From the NCBI GenBank assembly GCA_902593075.1, contig CACJHA010000014.1, positions 1 to 34,915 on the forward strand: a stretch of DNA of 34,915 nt, written 5' to 3'. Shown piece by piece: positions 26,210 through 34,528 of the stretch. The notes beneath the pieces are model-generated. The model made no database searches. It was not told the origin of the DNA and saw nothing but the letters and a program-made list of their open reading frames with translations. Origin of the DNA: an uncultured Bacteroidota bacterium. Lineage in GTDB: Bacteria; Bacteroidota; Bacteroidia; Flavobacteriales; Flavobacteriaceae. Each line of letters begins with the position of its first letter. Positions within the stretch are counted from its first letter, which is position 1. The translations under genes were made by a program, and so were the position numbers.

Positions 26210-27846
26210 TACAATTAACAAAAATTTTCCTCTTATCCCTACTCGTACTTTCATGTTCAAAAAAAGTAAAATATATTGACAAAGAAGTTGATATTAATAT
26301 AGTCCCTTTACCAAAGAAAGTTGACGTAATAGAATCAAATAAACATATTCTACTTCCAAAAAAAATTAAGGTTTTTATTGATTCCAATGAAAAAGAAAAT
26401 TTATTTGATTTAATTTCAAAGGATTTTAAAAAACTTAATTTTTCTAATTCATTTGAACTTATTACAAATAAGAATAGATCTAATTTATCTCTAGAAATTG
26501 ACAAAGAACTTGCCGAGGAAGAATATGAAATTGCTATAAATAATAAAATTGTAATTAAAGGAGGTTCACTAAGTGCTATTAAAATGGCTAGATCAACGCT
26601 TTTACAATTATCAGAAAATGATAAAGGAAGAATAACTTTTCCAATTATAAATTTAAAAGACAGCCCTGATGCCGCTTATAGAGGACTTCTTATAGATTTA
26701 GCTAGAAAGTGGCACAAAGCTGAAACAATTTATAAATTAATTGATCTTGCATCTTTCTATAAATTAAATTATTTGCAATTTCATCTTACTGATGATCAGT
26801 TGTTCACCTTTCCTTCAGAAAATTTTCCAAAACTTCAAACAAAGGACAAACACTACACTAAGGAAGAACTTTTATCTTTTGTTGATTACGCTTACCAAAG
26901 AGGAGTCGTTATTGTTCCTGAAATCGATGTTCCTGGTCACTCTATGCAGTTTGTGAAAAAATATCCTGAAATTTTTTCAATATCGGATGCAGAAAGTGGA
27001 GGTGAAGACTTGTTTGGTGGTAGAGTAGATTTTGTTAATGTTTTAAATATGGGTAAAGAAGAAGTATACACTTCCCTTGAAAAGTTATTTATTGAGGTTA
27101 TGGATATTTTTCACACCTCTCCATATTTTCATCTTGGTGCTGATGAGGCAAACCTAAAACTTATTGTTAATGACCCGGATGTAAAAAAATTCATGATAAA
27201 AAATAATTTAGGAAATGACATACATGAGCTTTACAGGTACTTTATTGTTAGAATGAATGATTTTTTTAAAAGTAAAGGAAAGCAAATGTTTGTTTGGGAG
27301 GGCTTTTCTAGAAATGGTAAAATTGAGATTCCTAGAGACATAACTGTATTTGAGTTTGAATCATTATACAACCTACCCAATCATCTAGTGGAAGATGGTT
27401 ATAAATTAGTTAATACATCCTGGAAGCCATTATACGTTGTTCGAAGTGGAAACCCTGATCCTAACGTCTTACCTTTGAAATGGGGACCAGAACGAATTTA
27501 TGAATGGAATATGTGGAGATGGGAAACTTGGTGGCACAAATCACCTGCATACAAAAAACCAATTCAATTAGATAGAAGTAAAAACATAATTGGTGCTCAG
27601 ATGTGTTCATGGGAGCAAACAGATGAAAGCGAGGTTCCAAGTATCAGAAAAAGGTTGCCCTCCTTTGTAGAGAGAATTTGGAATGTTGATAAAAAAGTTG
27701 AATTTGACGTTTTCTTCGAAAAAGTTAACAAAACAGATATTGTTTTATCTGAAATTATTAATGACAAGTCACAGGATTCACTTCTAATTGGATTTAATAT
27801 AATCGGTGATGTTAATGGCAATCCAATTAGGGAAGTTTTAGATTAG
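26206..27846 (+). CDS. GH20 beta-N-acetylhexosaminidase-like lipoprotein, divergent copy
   Basis: A 546-residue lipoprotein (MIQLTKIFLLSLLVLSC, Cys17). An N-terminal GH20b-like alpha/beta domain (about 30-150) precedes a TIM barrel from YRGLLIDLARKWH. The catalytic pair is Asp313-Glu314 in YFHLGADEAN; GH20 normally has HxGGDE, so the second Gly is Ala here. After HLTDDQ the usual GWRIEI block is replaced by LFTFPSENFPKL, and a Trp-rich loop (WNMWRWETWWHK) follows near 440. The family removes terminal beta-linked GlcNAc or GalNAc using the substrate acetamido group. The altered surroundings suggest an unusual acceptor. It overlaps the upstream gene by 4 bases and precedes the haloperoxidase-fold gene by 29. 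Confidence 0.88.
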   Translation: MIQLTKIFLLSLLVLSCSKKVKYIDKEVDINIVPLPKKVDVIESNKHILLPKKIKVFIDSNEKENLFDLISKDFKKLNFSNSFELITNKNRSNLSLEIDKELAEEEYEIAINNKIVIKGGSLSAIKMARSTLLQLSENDKGRITFPIINLKDSPDAAYRGLLIDLARKWHKAETIYKLIDLASFYKLNYLQFHLTDDQLFTFPSENFPKLQTKDKHYTKEELLSFVDYAYQRGVVIVPEIDVPGHSMQFVKKYPEIFSISDAESGGEDLFGGRVDFVNVLNMGKEEVYTSLEKLFIEVMDIFHTSPYFHLGADEANLKLIVNDPDVKKFMIKNNLGNDIHELYRYFIVRMNDFFKSKGKQMFVWEGFSRNGKIEIPRDITVFEFESLYNLPNHLVEDGYKLVNTSWKPLYVVRSGNPDPNVLPLKWGPERIYEWNMWRWETWWHKSPAYKKPIQLDRSKNIIGAQMCSWEQTDESEVPSIRKRLPSFVERIWNVDKKVEFDVFFEKVNKTDIVLSEIINDKSQDSLLIGFNIIGDVNGNPIREVLD

Positions 27847-27875
27847 TTTAAAAATTTTCTTTTGCAGTTTGATTT

Positions 27876-29810
27876 ATGAAGTGGAATAAAATACGTTTTT
27901 TACCTTTTGTTTTTTTGTTTTTAATTGTACAACAAAAAATCCTTTTTTCTCAAGAGCGTTCTATAGCTAGAACCTGGAATGAGGTCATTTTAGAATCTAT
28001 TAGAAATGATTTTGCAAGACCTACAGTACATGCTAGAAACCTTTTTCATATGTCGGCAATGATGTATGATATATGGACGATATTTAACAAAAAATCAAAA
28101 CCTTTTTTTTTAAATAAAAATAACAACGGTGTTTATATCCCATACGAAGAGACATCCTTTGACAAGGAAAATAAAAAAGCACTTCATGAAGCTATCAGTT
28201 ATGCTTCCTACAGATATCTTTATCATAGATATGAAGTGTCTCCTAAATTCAAAAAAACTAAAGATTTAATTGACTCTGTTTTTTGTAGTCTGGGATATGA
28301 TCCAAATTTCAAATCAATCAATTATAAAGATGGTAATTCCGCTGCATTAGGTAATTATATCGCTAAACAAGTAATAGATTATGGATGGAAGGATGGTTCA
28401 AATGAGAAATATTTTTATACAAATCTGTTTTACGAACCTGTGAACCAACCGTTAATACTGAAAAATCCAGGATCACAAAAAATAAATGACCCAAACAGAT
28501 GGCAACCTCTTGCTTTTGAAAAATTTATTGACCAGTCAGGTAATGAAATTCCAGGCTCTGTTCCGCCTTTCCTCGGACCAGAATGGGGACTAACATGGCC
28601 ATTTAGTTTAGATAAAAATGATTTAAAATCAATGAATAGAGATGAATTTAATTTTCCTGTTTACCATGATCCAGGCCCTCCTCCTGAATTTTTAGATTCA
28701 GATTGCAAAATAAATAGTGAATTTTGGTGGAATCACAGTTATGTTTCAATTTGGAGTTCTCATTTAGACCCAAATGATGACGTTTTGTGGGACATTTCTC
28801 CTGCAGGAATAGGTAACTTAGATTTTTCTAATATTAAATACAATGTAGAGAGTTTAAAAGGAATTTATAATAGATATGATGGAGGTGATTTTTCTAATGG
28901 CTATAAAATCAATCCAATTACAAATAAACCCTATAAGAAACAAATTGTCCCAAGAGGAGATTATACTAGAGTTATTGCTGAATTTTGGGCTGACGGGCCA
29001 GACTCTGAAACACCTCCCGGACATTGGTTTACAATTCTCAATTACGTCTCCGACCACAATGAATTCGATTTAAAATTTGAGGGAAAGGAAAAATTAACAA
29101 ATTTAGAGTGGGACATAAAAGCATATTTTATTTTAGGAGGTGCTATGCACGACGCAGCTATTGCAGCATGGGGAATCAAAGGTTTTTACGATTATATTAG
29201 GCCTATAAGTGCAATAAGGATGATGTCTGACTATGGACAATCATCCAATCCAAACTTATTAAATTACAGCCCTTTCGGAATTAAACTTGAGAAGGATTAT
29301 GTTGATCTTGTTAATGAAAACGATAAATTGGCTGGAAAAAGTAAAGAAAATGTTGGTAAGATAAAGCTTCGTGCTTGGAAAGGACATGATTATATCTCAA
29401 ATACTGAAACTGATAACGCAGGAGTAGGTTGGATATTAGCCGAAAACTGGTGGCCTTACCAAAGACCAACTTTTGTTACACCTAATTTTGCAGGATACAT
29501 TTCCGGTCATTCAACTTATTCAAGGGCTGCTGCAGAGGTGTTAACTCTTCTAACAGGTAGCGAATACTTTCCTGGAGGGATGGGAGAATATATAGCAAAG
29601 AAGAATAAATTTTTAGTTTTTGAAGAAGGTCCAACTAGAGATATAAAAATTCAATGGGCAACTTATCGTGATGCAAGTAATCAGTGTAGTTTATCTAGAA
29701 TCTGGGGTGGTATCCATCCTCCAGTTGATGATTTACCAGGAAGAATAATAGGAGAAAAAATTGGAATTAAGGCATTTAATTATGGGAAATCATTTTTTAA
29801 AACAGATTAG
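27876..29810 (+). CDS. Vanadium-dependent haloperoxidase / PAP2-fold secreted enzyme
   Basis: A 644-residue protein with an N-terminal signal (hydrophobic stretch to about residue 25, ILFSQ). All three vanadate/phosphate-binding motifs of the PAP2/haloperoxidase superfamily are intact: K-x6-RP (Lys435 to Arg442-Pro443), SGH (Ser543-His545), and SR-x5-H-x3-D (Ser607, Arg608, His614, Asp618). Trp432 three residues before the Lys and Phe538 seven before the SGH His match positions I recall as active-site residues in vanadium chloro- and iodoperoxidases. This favours haloperoxidase over phosphatase but does not settle it. Its products could be oxidised halide or released phosphate. Its place at the end of the susCD transcription unit is unusual for a peroxidase. 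Confidence 0.87.
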   Translation: MKWNKIRFLPFVFLFLIVQQKILFSQERSIARTWNEVILESIRNDFARPTVHARNLFHMSAMMYDIWTIFNKKSKPFFLNKNNNGVYIPYEETSFDKENKKALHEAISYASYRYLYHRYEVSPKFKKTKDLIDSVFCSLGYDPNFKSINYKDGNSAALGNYIAKQVIDYGWKDGSNEKYFYTNLFYEPVNQPLILKNPGSQKINDPNRWQPLAFEKFIDQSGNEIPGSVPPFLGPEWGLTWPFSLDKNDLKSMNRDEFNFPVYHDPGPPPEFLDSDCKINSEFWWNHSYVSIWSSHLDPNDDVLWDISPAGIGNLDFSNIKYNVESLKGIYNRYDGGDFSNGYKINPITNKPYKKQIVPRGDYTRVIAEFWADGPDSETPPGHWFTILNYVSDHNEFDLKFEGKEKLTNLEWDIKAYFILGGAMHDAAIAAWGIKGFYDYIRPISAIRMMSDYGQSSNPNLLNYSPFGIKLEKDYVDLVNENDKLAGKSKENVGKIKLRAWKGHDYISNTETDNAGVGWILAENWWPYQRPTFVTPNFAGYISGHSTYSRAAAEVLTLLTGSEYFPGGMGEYIAKKNKFLVFEEGPTRDIKIQWATYRDASNQCSLSRIWGGIHPPVDDLPGRIIGEKIGIKAFNYGKSFFKTD

Positions 29811-29811
29811 T

Positions 29812-29835
29812 TAAATACTATTTTTCATGTATTTA
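29812..29835. terminator. Weak hairpin between convergent genes
   Basis: TAAATAC (29812-29818) and GTATTTA (29829-29835) form a 7-bp AT-rich stem with a 10-base loop in the 36-base gap between two convergent genes. It could serve as a bidirectional terminator, but the stem is weak and a U-tract is poor. Confidence 0.25.
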
Positions 29836-29846
29836 TATAACAGGTA

Positions 29847-31508
29847 TTAAATCTTTACTTTAATATTGTTATTTGTCCTTGTATTAAGCTTTTTGATATC
29901 ATTTACAAAAATAGTTAGTCCTTTTCCTAGTTCATATTTTTCTCCACTTTTATCCCAAACAATATCTATTTTTTTACCTTGATAATTGATGTTTTTGACA
30001 GCAAACCATTCCCAATTATCTGGTATTAGAGGATTAATTTCTATCGTACTATTTAATTTGGGTTTGATTCCCAAGAGATCATTTAGAACTAAATCACAAA
30101 AACTTGAGTGATTATAATCTTTTCCTCTTTCAACACCACCTTTCGCATCCGACCAGGTTCCATTTTCCCATTCTTTTAGTCTAGTTCTAGAAATCCAGTC
30201 TCCAGTAAAAGGATTTAAATTTTCATCTATCCAATTTTGTTCCTCTCCCGTTTCGTTTCTTATTTTATGACTTTTAGCATATTGCAATAAGAGAGGATAA
30301 TATTCATCTTTTGAAACACTGTAATTTTTAGAATAATTGTTTAAATAGTTTGCAAAGGCCTTTAATGTCTGGGTAGTCGCAAATGGCCAAGAAGGTCCAT
30401 TCCATTGGCATTCATGGCCATTATAGCTTATTTTAAAAAAAGGATGTGAACGTTCAGTAACTGTTAGTCCATAGGGTGCTGAAAATCCAAGAGTATCTTT
30501 TAATTTTTCCCAAGCAATAGTATATTCTAGTTTATCATCAGGTAAGTTAAAATACCAAGGCACATAACCAATTAATTCTCTAATATTTAACGGTTTAGTT
30601 GTTTTGTTATAATTTTTTGGTAAAACAGTAAAAAAACTTAAATCTTTATTCCATAAACGACTTTCCAATTTTTTTTTAATTTTTTTTGCTTTTTTTTCAA
30701 ATTTTTTTCCAATTTCTAATTCATTTTTTAAGTAAGCTATTTTTGAAATTGCTATGGCATCACCATACATATAACTATTTATTGTCGGCCTTACTGCCTT
30801 TACACCTGATTTTTCAATTCCTCCATTCAAAATCTTTCCACTAACGGTCAATTCCATCCCATCTTTCTCGTCCCATTGCCAAAAAAGGGATTTGTTATTA
30901 TCCTTTCTGATTTTCTCCCACTCATTATAATTGCTAATTAGTGGGCCTAACTGAGTGAATAATAATGAATCATTTCGATGAATTTTATTAAAGGCAAGAG
31001 TTGCGTCTGCTATCCAAAAACTATATTGTCTTATTCCGTCTTCAGAATTTTTTAACCAAAAATCAATATACTCCGAGATATATTTAGGATTTCTTAACCA
31101 CCTTCCTTCATAAATGTGATGTGCAGCGGGACAGTTTATTGTATTATGTTTTTTCGACCAATATACTTTTGGAAGGAATTCAGTAATGACAAAACCATCG
31201 ACTGTAGACTTTATATGCTTTCTAAATGTCCACCATCTGAAATAGTATTTTTCCTCAATTACTTTGTCTGGTATTTCAATGATTGGAATATTTCCTGATA
31301 AAAATTTATAAGCGTTTTTATTGTCAATAAACTGTTTATATAGCTCATGGTCGTATTTGTTAAATTTATCCACATATTCTTTTAGCAGGTTTTTGTTTAT
31401 GATTTCGTTTTTAGAGTACTGATTTTTAAATTTTTTATCTCCACATGATTTTAAAAAAATCAAAAGAAATAAAATTTTAAAGGAGAGAAAAAATACTCTT
31501 TTATTCAT
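29847..31508 (-). CDS. GH63/MGH1-like six-hairpin glycosidase lipoprotein
   Basis: A 553-residue lipoprotein (leader ending FLKSC, Cys22) with an alpha/alpha six-hairpin barrel. Recognisable family blocks include RWWTFRKHI (about 91-99), EGRWLRNPKYISEYIDFWL, GMELTVSG near 217-224, RPTINSYMYGDAIAI, ECQWNGPSWPFATTQTL (366-382), NWIDENLNPFTGDWISR and YNHSSFCDLVL. The protein ends in a small beta domain. These resemble trehalase-like, GH63 and mannosylglycerate-hydrolase-like enzymes, which hydrolyse alpha-linked sugars. The exact specificity cannot be read here. It is the last gene of the minus-strand GH109-GH20 set, 19 bases after the GH20 gene, and converges on the haloperoxidase-fold gene. 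Confidence 0.8.
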   Translation of the reverse strand: MNKRVFFLSFKILFLLIFLKSCGDKKFKNQYSKNEIINKNLLKEYVDKFNKYDHELYKQFIDNKNAYKFLSGNIPIIEIPDKVIEEKYYFRWWTFRKHIKSTVDGFVITEFLPKVYWSKKHNTINCPAAHHIYEGRWLRNPKYISEYIDFWLKNSEDGIRQYSFWIADATLAFNKIHRNDSLLFTQLGPLISNYNEWEKIRKDNNKSLFWQWDEKDGMELTVSGKILNGGIEKSGVKAVRPTINSYMYGDAIAISKIAYLKNELEIGKKFEKKAKKIKKKLESRLWNKDLSFFTVLPKNYNKTTKPLNIRELIGYVPWYFNLPDDKLEYTIAWEKLKDTLGFSAPYGLTVTERSHPFFKISYNGHECQWNGPSWPFATTQTLKAFANYLNNYSKNYSVSKDEYYPLLLQYAKSHKIRNETGEEQNWIDENLNPFTGDWISRTRLKEWENGTWSDAKGGVERGKDYNHSSFCDLVLNDLLGIKPKLNSTIEINPLIPDNWEWFAVKNINYQGKKIDIVWDKSGEKYELGKGLTIFVNDIKKLNTRTNNNIKVKI

Positions 31509-31527
31509 TTTTAGGTTCTAAGTTCTT

Positions 31528-33102
31528 CTATTTCCAATGAACTAAAGGAGAAGGGTAGTAGTTTATATTTCTTTCTTTCCATAAATACTTATGACTTGCA
31601 ATTCTACTAATAAAATTATTCCATTTCCTCTTACTTGAACTAGTCCAGCCAATTTCAGAGTATGCGGGTAATCTAGGAAAGGTGAGATAATCTATATCCT
31701 GTGAAGTTGATATTGTTTCTGACCATAGCGGTGCTTCAATGCCTATAATTTTCTTTTTTGGTATTTGTGAGAATTCTTCCTCTATTTTCCAATCATAGGC
31801 AGTTTTTAAGTTGATATATCCGGGCCAATTGAGACCTAATTTGGTTAGACTGTCGTATTTAATATCCAGATACATTTTAGAAGCTGGAGAGATCAAAACT
31901 TTACCACCTTTCCTCATTCCATCTCTAATATTTTTTAAGCCTTTATCTTGGTATTTTAAATCATTAATATTTGTAACTACTTTGTCTTTTTGAGTTATGT
32001 TCCATAATTGTAAAACTGTATTTGTGGTTATATCAGCAATGCCAATATCATCCCAACCAATTACTTTCTTACCATATTTGTTTACAATCTGAGAAGTTTT
32101 TGAAACAAATTCTAAGTAGTCTCTTGGTTTTGTAACATGTGACTCATCTCCACCAATATGAAAATATTCTCCGGGTGTAATTGCGGAAACCTCTTTTACA
32201 ACGTCATCTATAAATTCAAAAGTATAGTTGTTGTTACAAAGAGTACTAAAACCAACATTAGTTCCTGTATATGCTTTTTTTAATTTCCCATCACAATTTA
32301 GCTTTGCATAGGATGATAAAGCTGCATTTGTGTGCCCTGGGATATTGATTTCCGGAATGATGGTTATAAATTTATTTCTAGCATATTCTACTATATTCTT
32401 GTAATCCTCTTGTGAGTAGTATCCTCCTTTACCACCTCCAACTTCTGTTTTTCCTCCAATAAGGGTGAGTTTAGGTCTAGATTTTATCTCAATTCTCCAA
32501 CCCTGGTCATTTGTTAATCCAAGATGTAAATAATTAATCTTATAGTCAGATACCAAATCAATAAATCTTTTTAACTGATCAACATTAAAAAAATGACGAG
32601 AAACATCAAGCATAGTTGCTCTAAAGTTATATTCAGGATAATCTAAAATTTTTCCAGTTGGAATAAAGTTTGGATGTTCTTTGTTTTTTCTAAGTTCAAT
32701 CAATTGTTTTAGCGTTTGCCAACCTCTGTAAACACCCTCACTATTACTTGATTTAATTGAAATGGATTTTTTATCTATATCTAGTAGATAGGCCTCTTTG
32801 TTTTCTAATTTAAACTTTTCATCAATTTCTATACTTAAATTCCCTTTGTTAATACTTGTTTCAATTATTTTAATATTACTTTTTGTTAAATCTTCCCACT
32901 CCTTTTTAATAATATTGGTTATTTCTAGTTCACTTTTATTTGTAATTGATAAAATAGAGTTGATTTTAAGAGCACTTTCATATGACTCAATGTTATTGGG
33001 GTAGGGTATAAACTCTATTTTTTCTATCGAATCTATTACTGGTGTTTTTTTGGCACATGATACAATTAAGCAAATTAAAACTATGAGTATTCTATTTTTC
33101 AT
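31528..33102 (-). CDS. GH20 beta-N-acetylhexosaminidase lipoprotein, canonical copy
   Basis: The ATG at 33102 gives 524 residues with a lipoprotein leader MKNRILIVLICLIVSC (Cys16). A longer frame to 33192 would run back into the GH109 gene and hide the signal. A GH20b-like domain (about 30-155) is followed by the barrel: FRATMLDVSRHFF, HLGLTNDQGWRIEIKSRPKL, IPEINIPGHTNAAL and the catalytic Asp319-Glu320 in YFHIGGDESH. This is a standard exo-acting beta-N-acetylhexosaminidase for terminal GlcNAc or GalNAc, placed at the cell envelope. Its ATG lies 10 bases after the GH109 stop. It is clearly more canonical than the GH20 at 26206, so the two are likely not redundant. Confidence 0.92.
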   Translation of the reverse strand: MKNRILIVLICLIVSCAKKTPVIDSIEKIEFIPYPNNIESYESALKINSILSITNKSELEITNIIKKEWEDLTKSNIKIIETSINKGNLSIEIDEKFKLENKEAYLLDIDKKSISIKSSNSEGVYRGWQTLKQLIELRKNKEHPNFIPTGKILDYPEYNFRATMLDVSRHFFNVDQLKRFIDLVSDYKINYLHLGLTNDQGWRIEIKSRPKLTLIGGKTEVGGGKGGYYSQEDYKNIVEYARNKFITIIPEINIPGHTNAALSSYAKLNCDGKLKKAYTGTNVGFSTLCNNNYTFEFIDDVVKEVSAITPGEYFHIGGDESHVTKPRDYLEFVSKTSQIVNKYGKKVIGWDDIGIADITTNTVLQLWNITQKDKVVTNINDLKYQDKGLKNIRDGMRKGGKVLISPASKMYLDIKYDSLTKLGLNWPGYINLKTAYDWKIEEEFSQIPKKKIIGIEAPLWSETISTSQDIDYLTFPRLPAYSEIGWTSSSKRKWNNFISRIASHKYLWKERNINYYPSPLVHWK

Positions 33103-33112
33103 ATTAAATTTT

Positions 33113-34498
33113 TTAAAAAACAATTCCAAGAGGTTCTGTTTCTTTCCATTTTCCTCTTGTGAAATCTGGAAAATTTTGAGGATTTCCTCCATTATCTATT
33201 GATTTTGCACTTAACGGCGTTACGGCACTCCAAAATGCCCCCTCGTAAACATTTTGATCAAGTGGTTCACCTTTTTGTAAGCATTCTATAACTCTGTACA
33301 TCATTATACCGTCCATACCTCCATGACCACTGTCAGCAGTTTTTTCGTTTAGTTTCTTGTAAAGAGGGTGATCGTATTTTTCATAAATCTCTGATAAATC
33401 TTTTCCCTCAATCCAAGGAAAGTAACCTATTGAATTTTTGTTCTCTTTAGAGTCAAAAAATACTCTTGTTGGAAAACCAGCAAGAGCTCCCGATGTTCCT
33501 TGAATAAGATTATGTCGAGTATATGGCCTAGGACTTGTTTCATCCCATTGAATCATAATGGTTTTACCATAATTTGATTGAATAATAGAAGTATTTATGT
33601 CACCATTTCTAAATTCCAAATTATTCCATTCATGGTCTTTTTCGAAATATTTTTTGGCCATCAAGGCTCTTCCTTTGGAGGGTGATGATAAAGAAACTAT
33701 CTTATCAAAGTTATCTTCCTTTCTAGCCAAGCTCATATATTGAGCCACCGGACCAAGTCCATGGGTTGGATATAGATTTCCGATATTTTTTGCATACTGT
33801 CTTGTTCTCCAAGACCCTGTTCCAGGGTGACTATCGAAAGAAGTTCCATCTTTTTGAAACATTTGAGCTCTTAAGTCATGAATATAAGAAGCTTCTCCGT
33901 GGATTAAATCTCCAATTAATCCTTTCCTGCATATATTTAAAAACATTAACTCATCTCTACCATAATTTACGTTTTCAAGCATCATACAATGTTTACGTGT
34001 TTTCTCAGAGGTATTAACAATTCCCCAAAGGTCTTCAATTGTGTTCGCCAGCGGAACCTCTACGAAAGCATGGGAGCCTAGCTCCATAGACTTTATAGCC
34101 ATTGGAGCATGATTATCCCAATTAGTTGAAATAAAAACTACATCAGGTTTAGTTTCCTTAATCATTTCAATCCACAAATTATCTTTCCCCCAAAATTTTT
34201 TAATAGAACTTTTTTGATTAATAGAATTTACAGTTTCCTTAACTCGAGTTTCATACAGATCACAAATTCCAACAACTTCAGTTCCCTTGAAGCTTTTAAA
34301 ATTTCTAACATGTGATCTTCCTCTATCTCCCACACCAACAAATGCGGCTTTTATTTGAGGTATAGGCTTAGCTTTAAACCCACCCATATATGTCTGATTA
34401 TTTTTTTTTGTCTCGGTTTCACATGAGCTCAAAATATTTAATCCATTCAGGGATAGTCCAGCAACTGTAGCTTGATTGATAAATTTTCTTCTTTTCAT
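33113..34498 (-). CDS. GH109-type alpha-N-acetylgalactosaminidase (NAD-dependent, Tat signal)
   Basis: From the ATG at 34498 the protein has 461 residues. The frame could start two codons earlier at a TTG, but MKRRKFINQA is the natural Tat signal. A Cys in LSSC near residue 26 may be lipidated. The Rossmann loop reads VGVGDRGRSH (about 54-63). The Gfo/Idh/MocA EKP motif is EVP, as I recall for GH109. The blocks CMMLENVNYGRDELMFLNICRK, GEASYIHDLR and YPTHGLGPVAQYM closely follow GH109 enzymes, which use bound NAD to cleave alpha-GalNAc by an oxidation-elimination mechanism. It lies upstream of the GH20 gene in the same transcript. Other exo-specificities within the family remain possible. Confidence 0.88.
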   Translation of the reverse strand: MKRRKFINQATVAGLSLNGLNILSSCETETKKNNQTYMGGFKAKPIPQIKAAFVGVGDRGRSHVRNFKSFKGTEVVGICDLYETRVKETVNSINQKSSIKKFWGKDNLWIEMIKETKPDVVFISTNWDNHAPMAIKSMELGSHAFVEVPLANTIEDLWGIVNTSEKTRKHCMMLENVNYGRDELMFLNICRKGLIGDLIHGEASYIHDLRAQMFQKDGTSFDSHPGTGSWRTRQYAKNIGNLYPTHGLGPVAQYMSLARKEDNFDKIVSLSSPSKGRALMAKKYFEKDHEWNNLEFRNGDINTSIIQSNYGKTIMIQWDETSPRPYTRHNLIQGTSGALAGFPTRVFFDSKENKNSIGYFPWIEGKDLSEIYEKYDHPLYKKLNEKTADSGHGGMDGIMMYRVIECLQKGEPLDQNVYEGAFWSAVTPLSAKSIDNGGNPQNFPDFTRGKWKETEPLGIVF

Positions 34499-34528
34499 GA
34501 TCAATGAACTTTATTTCAATTATATTCT

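Noticed and set aside
26199-26504. 101-codon open frame on the minus strand across the start of the GH20 gene
   Set aside because: It is the antisense shadow of the GH20 lipoprotein N-terminus, with no recognisable product or spacing to a neighbour.
33103-33192. Longer GH20 start at 33192 overlapping GH109
   Set aside because: The added 30 residues precede a perfect lipoprotein leader and overlap the GH109 gene in another frame.
33113-34498. Third inositol dehydrogenase
   Set aside because: Although it has the Gfo/Idh/MocA fold, it has a Tat signal, EVP instead of EKP, and the GH109 blocks YIHDLR and THGLGP, so a glycosidase is the better call.
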